Below, one piece after another: positions 6,216 to 7,245 of a stretch of 7,245 nt of DNA. The translations under genes were made by a program, and so were the position numbers. Location: assembly GCA_027297005.1 (NCBI GenBank), contig JAPUIN010000378.1, positions 1 through 7,245 of the forward strand, in the 5' to 3' direction. Positions within the stretch are counted from its first letter, which is position 1. Every line of letters starts with the position of its first letter. Below the pieces are notes generated by a model, which saw nothing but the letters and a program-made list of their open reading frames with translations, was not told the DNA's origin and did no database searches. This DNA comes from Acidobacteriota bacterium. GTDB lineage: Bacteria; Acidobacteriota; Polarisedimenticolia; Gp22-AA2.

Positions 6216-6462
6216 CGGGGGCCGCGGGCGTCCCGCCCTTCTCTCCGGTCGGCCCGGTCGGTGCTGCGCCGGGGCGCGTCGGCTTCTCCAGGCGGGACAC
6301 CTCGGTCTCGAGCGTCGACCGCAGGTCGGTGGCGGCCCGACGGAACTCTCCCAGTCCGCGGCCGATCATCCGGCCCAGTTCGGGCAGCTTCCGGGGCCCG
6401 AAGATGAGAAGCGCCACCACGAAGATGACGATCAACTCGGGCCCTCCGATCGATCCGAACAC
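6187..6462 (-). CDS. tatA: Twin-arginine translocase TatA/TatB-type subunit
   Basis: A 91-residue single-span protein that forms the pore-like partner of TatC. GGPELIVIFVVALLIF (6-21) is the membrane helix. The hinge FGPRKLPELG (21-30) is the TatA signature and leads into an amphipathic helix, RMIGRGLGEFRRAATDLRST (31-50), then a Pro/Gly/Ala-rich, unstructured tail. No second TatA/B paralogue is in the window, so either this protein serves both roles, as in minimal TatAC systems, or tatB lies elsewhere. The hinge favours TatA, while the length and the 'TDLRSTLETEV' helix are compatible with TatB. GTG at 6460-6462 is chosen on the strength of AAGGAGG six bases upstream (6469-6475). It is the first gene of the tatA-tatC-kinase operon. 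Confidence 0.93.
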   Translation of the reverse strand: MFGSIGGPELIVIFVVALLIFGPRKLPELGRMIGRGLGEFRRAATDLRSTLETEVSRLEKPTRPGAAPTGPTGEKGGTPAAPDAGTGKESQ

Positions 6463-6468
6463 GATTTG

Positions 6469-6475
6469 CCTCCTT
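6469..6475 (-). promoter_or_regulatory. Shine-Dalgarno AAGGAGG of tatA
   Basis: A full AAGGAGG on the minus strand, six bases from GTG 6460-6462, fixes the start of tatA. A possible -10-like TAAGAT lies farther upstream (about 6489-6494), but no -35 box is recognisable, so the tat promoter is not called. Confidence 0.75.
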
Positions 6476-6538
6476 AGGCATCAGCCTGAATCTTAGCACC
6501 TTCGGCTCTCCCGGGGATCCGGCAGCGGCCGGGACCCA

Positions 6539-6591
6539 GGAGCCTGTCCGGGCATTGCGAGGGGGTCACGCGCAAGACCCGGACAGGCTCC
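6539..6591. repeat. Long perfect inverted repeat (hairpin) in the tatA/S41 peptidase spacer
   Basis: GGAGCCTGTCCGGG (6539-6552) is the exact reverse complement of CCCGGACAGGCTCC (6578-6591). The 25-base loop contains a second pairing, TTGCG (6555-6559) with CGCAA (6571-6575), so one long hairpin with a 2x2 internal loop can form. No T-run follows on either strand. It lies between divergently transcribed genes, where neither needs a terminator. The GGAGCCTGTCC/GGACAGGCTCC arms and compact size resemble intergenic REP-type palindromes. An operator or a leader structure of the tat mRNA are alternatives. Confidence 0.75.
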
Positions 6592-6631
6592 CAAGCGCCG
6601 GTTTCCTGACGTTTTCCCGCTGCCACGTTCC

Positions 6632-6660
6632 TTTACAGCACCCTCCGGGGGCACTATAAT
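6632..6660 (+). promoter_or_regulatory. Sigma70-type promoter of the S41 peptidase gene
   Basis: TTTACA (6632-6637, five of six consensus bases), an exact 17-base spacer and a perfect TATAAT (6655-6660) form a near-consensus promoter. Transcription would begin near 6667, giving a leader of about 26 bases that carries GAGGGG ahead of the GTG start. Confidence 0.8.
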
Positions 6661-6692
6661 TTCATGAAGTCACGCAAGAGAGGGGATGCCAG

Positions 6693-7245
6693 GTGAAGCA
6701 TCGATCACTTGTGGGTGGGGTCGTTTTCGTCGTCGCCGGCGCCGTCACGGGCGGGATGCTCGTCGGTCGTGCGGAGTCCGGCACCGCCACCTCCGGTGAT
6801 CGGCTCGGCACCTACACCCAGCTGGTGAGTCTCATTCAGGCCCGAGCGGCCGACGAGGTCGATCCGCGGGTTGCCATCGAGGGGTCGATCCGCGGTATGC
6901 TCCGCTCTCTCGACCCGCACTCCAACTACCTGGATCCCGATGACTACCGGGGCATGCTCGAGGAGCAGCACGGATCATTTTCCGGTCTCGGGATCGTGAT
7001 CTCGAAACCATCACTCGACAAGCCACTCACCGTGATCTCCCCACTCGAAGAGACGCCGGCTTGGAGGGCGGGGATCCGGGCGGGTGATGTCATCTCTCAG
7101 ATCGAAGGGATCGACACCCTCGATATGGATATCGACGACGCCCTCAAGCTCCTGAAGGGTCCGCGCGGCACCCGGGTCTCGATCACGGTGACCCGTCCCG
7201 GATACGACGAAGTCCTGCATTTCACCATCACGCGCGACAAGATCA
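6693..7245 (+). CDS. S41-family carboxy-terminal processing peptidase (CtpA-like), 3'-truncated by the window edge
   Basis: The first 184 residues of a periplasmic or membrane-anchored C-terminal processing protease; the frame is open to the last base. An N-terminal hydrophobic segment (about 6-24, after a MKHR start) is a signal peptide or anchor. There is no lipobox Cys. RSLDPHSNYLDPDDYRGM (71-88) is the family's conserved segment before the PDZ domain, and GSFSGLGIVIS (94-104) is the start of the PDZ domain. PAWRAGIRAGDVISQIEG (122-139) and LKGPRGTRVSITVTRPG (154-170) are its typical ligand-binding elements. The catalytic Ser/Lys domain lies beyond the window. GTG at 6693-6695 is chosen, with GAGGGG at 6680-6685 seven bases upstream; other upstream ATGs are out of frame. 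It is transcribed away from tatA, with its own strong promoter. The class is secure; substrates are unknown. Confidence 0.9.
   Translation, partial: MKHRSLVGGVVFVVAGAVTGGMLVGRAESGTATSGDRLGTYTQLVSLIQARAADEVDPRVAIEGSIRGMLRSLDPHSNYLDPDDYRGMLEEQHGSFSGLGIVISKPSLDKPLTVISPLEETPAWRAGIRAGDVISQIEGIDTLDMDIDDALKLLKGPRGTRVSITVTRPGYDEVLHFTITRDKI

Noticed and set aside
6539..6591. Palindrome as an intrinsic terminator
   Set aside because: No T-run follows either arm, and both flanking genes are transcribed away from it.
6664..6696. Ten-codon leader ORF (MKSRKRGDAR) whose TGA overlaps the GTG of the S41 peptidase gene as GTGA
   Set aside because: It has no Shine-Dalgarno sequence, and its ATG lies at or just upstream of the transcription start expected from the TATAAT at 6655-6660.

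Overview
The window reads as an ordinary, gene-dense, GC-rich chromosomal segment of a Gram-negative (diderm, LPS-bearing) bacterium. Envelope genes dominate: a heptose-7-phosphate kinase, two family-9 heptosyltransferases, a Kdo-kinase-like protein, a Tat protein-export operon and an S41 processing peptidase. The mix of a DUF4388 protein, a stand-alone heptose kinase, a four-cysteine Trm112-like protein and GTG/TTG starts would suit a deep-branching lineage such as Acidobacteriota or Myxococcota. That placement is an inference from gene content only.

Layout. 1-154 is an AT-richer stretch with no supported gene. 155-886 (+) encodes a DUF4388 protein. It converges on the heptose kinase at 878-1882 (-), with the two stops interleaved. 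Directly upstream of the kinase, on the same strand, is a 61-codon Trm112-like zinc-ribbon gene (1900-2085, -). It has a near-consensus sigma70-type promoter and a strong Shine-Dalgarno sequence, but an apparent ATC start codon. A GC-rich gap (2142-2383) separates this pair from two heptosyltransferase genes on the + strand (2384-3502 and 3499-4629), which overlap by ATGA. The second one runs 81 bases tail-to-tail into the Kdo-kinase-like gene (4549-5430, -). That gene is the last member of a tatA-tatC-kinase operon (6462 to 4549, -). A 230-base divergent spacer holds a long perfect palindrome and a near-consensus promoter. It leads to an S41/CtpA-type peptidase gene that starts at 6693 (+) and runs off the right edge.

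How it fits together. The heptose kinase makes the bisphosphate precursor of activated heptose. The two GT9 enzymes would add heptoses to the Kdo-lipid A inner core, and the Kdo-kinase-like enzyme would phosphorylate it. Tat exports folded proteins and the S41 protease acts in the periplasm.

I did not find a defence system, mobile gene, RNA gene, CRISPR array or convincing undescribed system. The most notable signals are small: the apparent AUC start of the Trm112-like gene, a possible CUG start in a CTGA junction just downstream, the palindrome at 6539-6591, and a Kdo-kinase-like gene coupled to tatC by a TTGA overlap.
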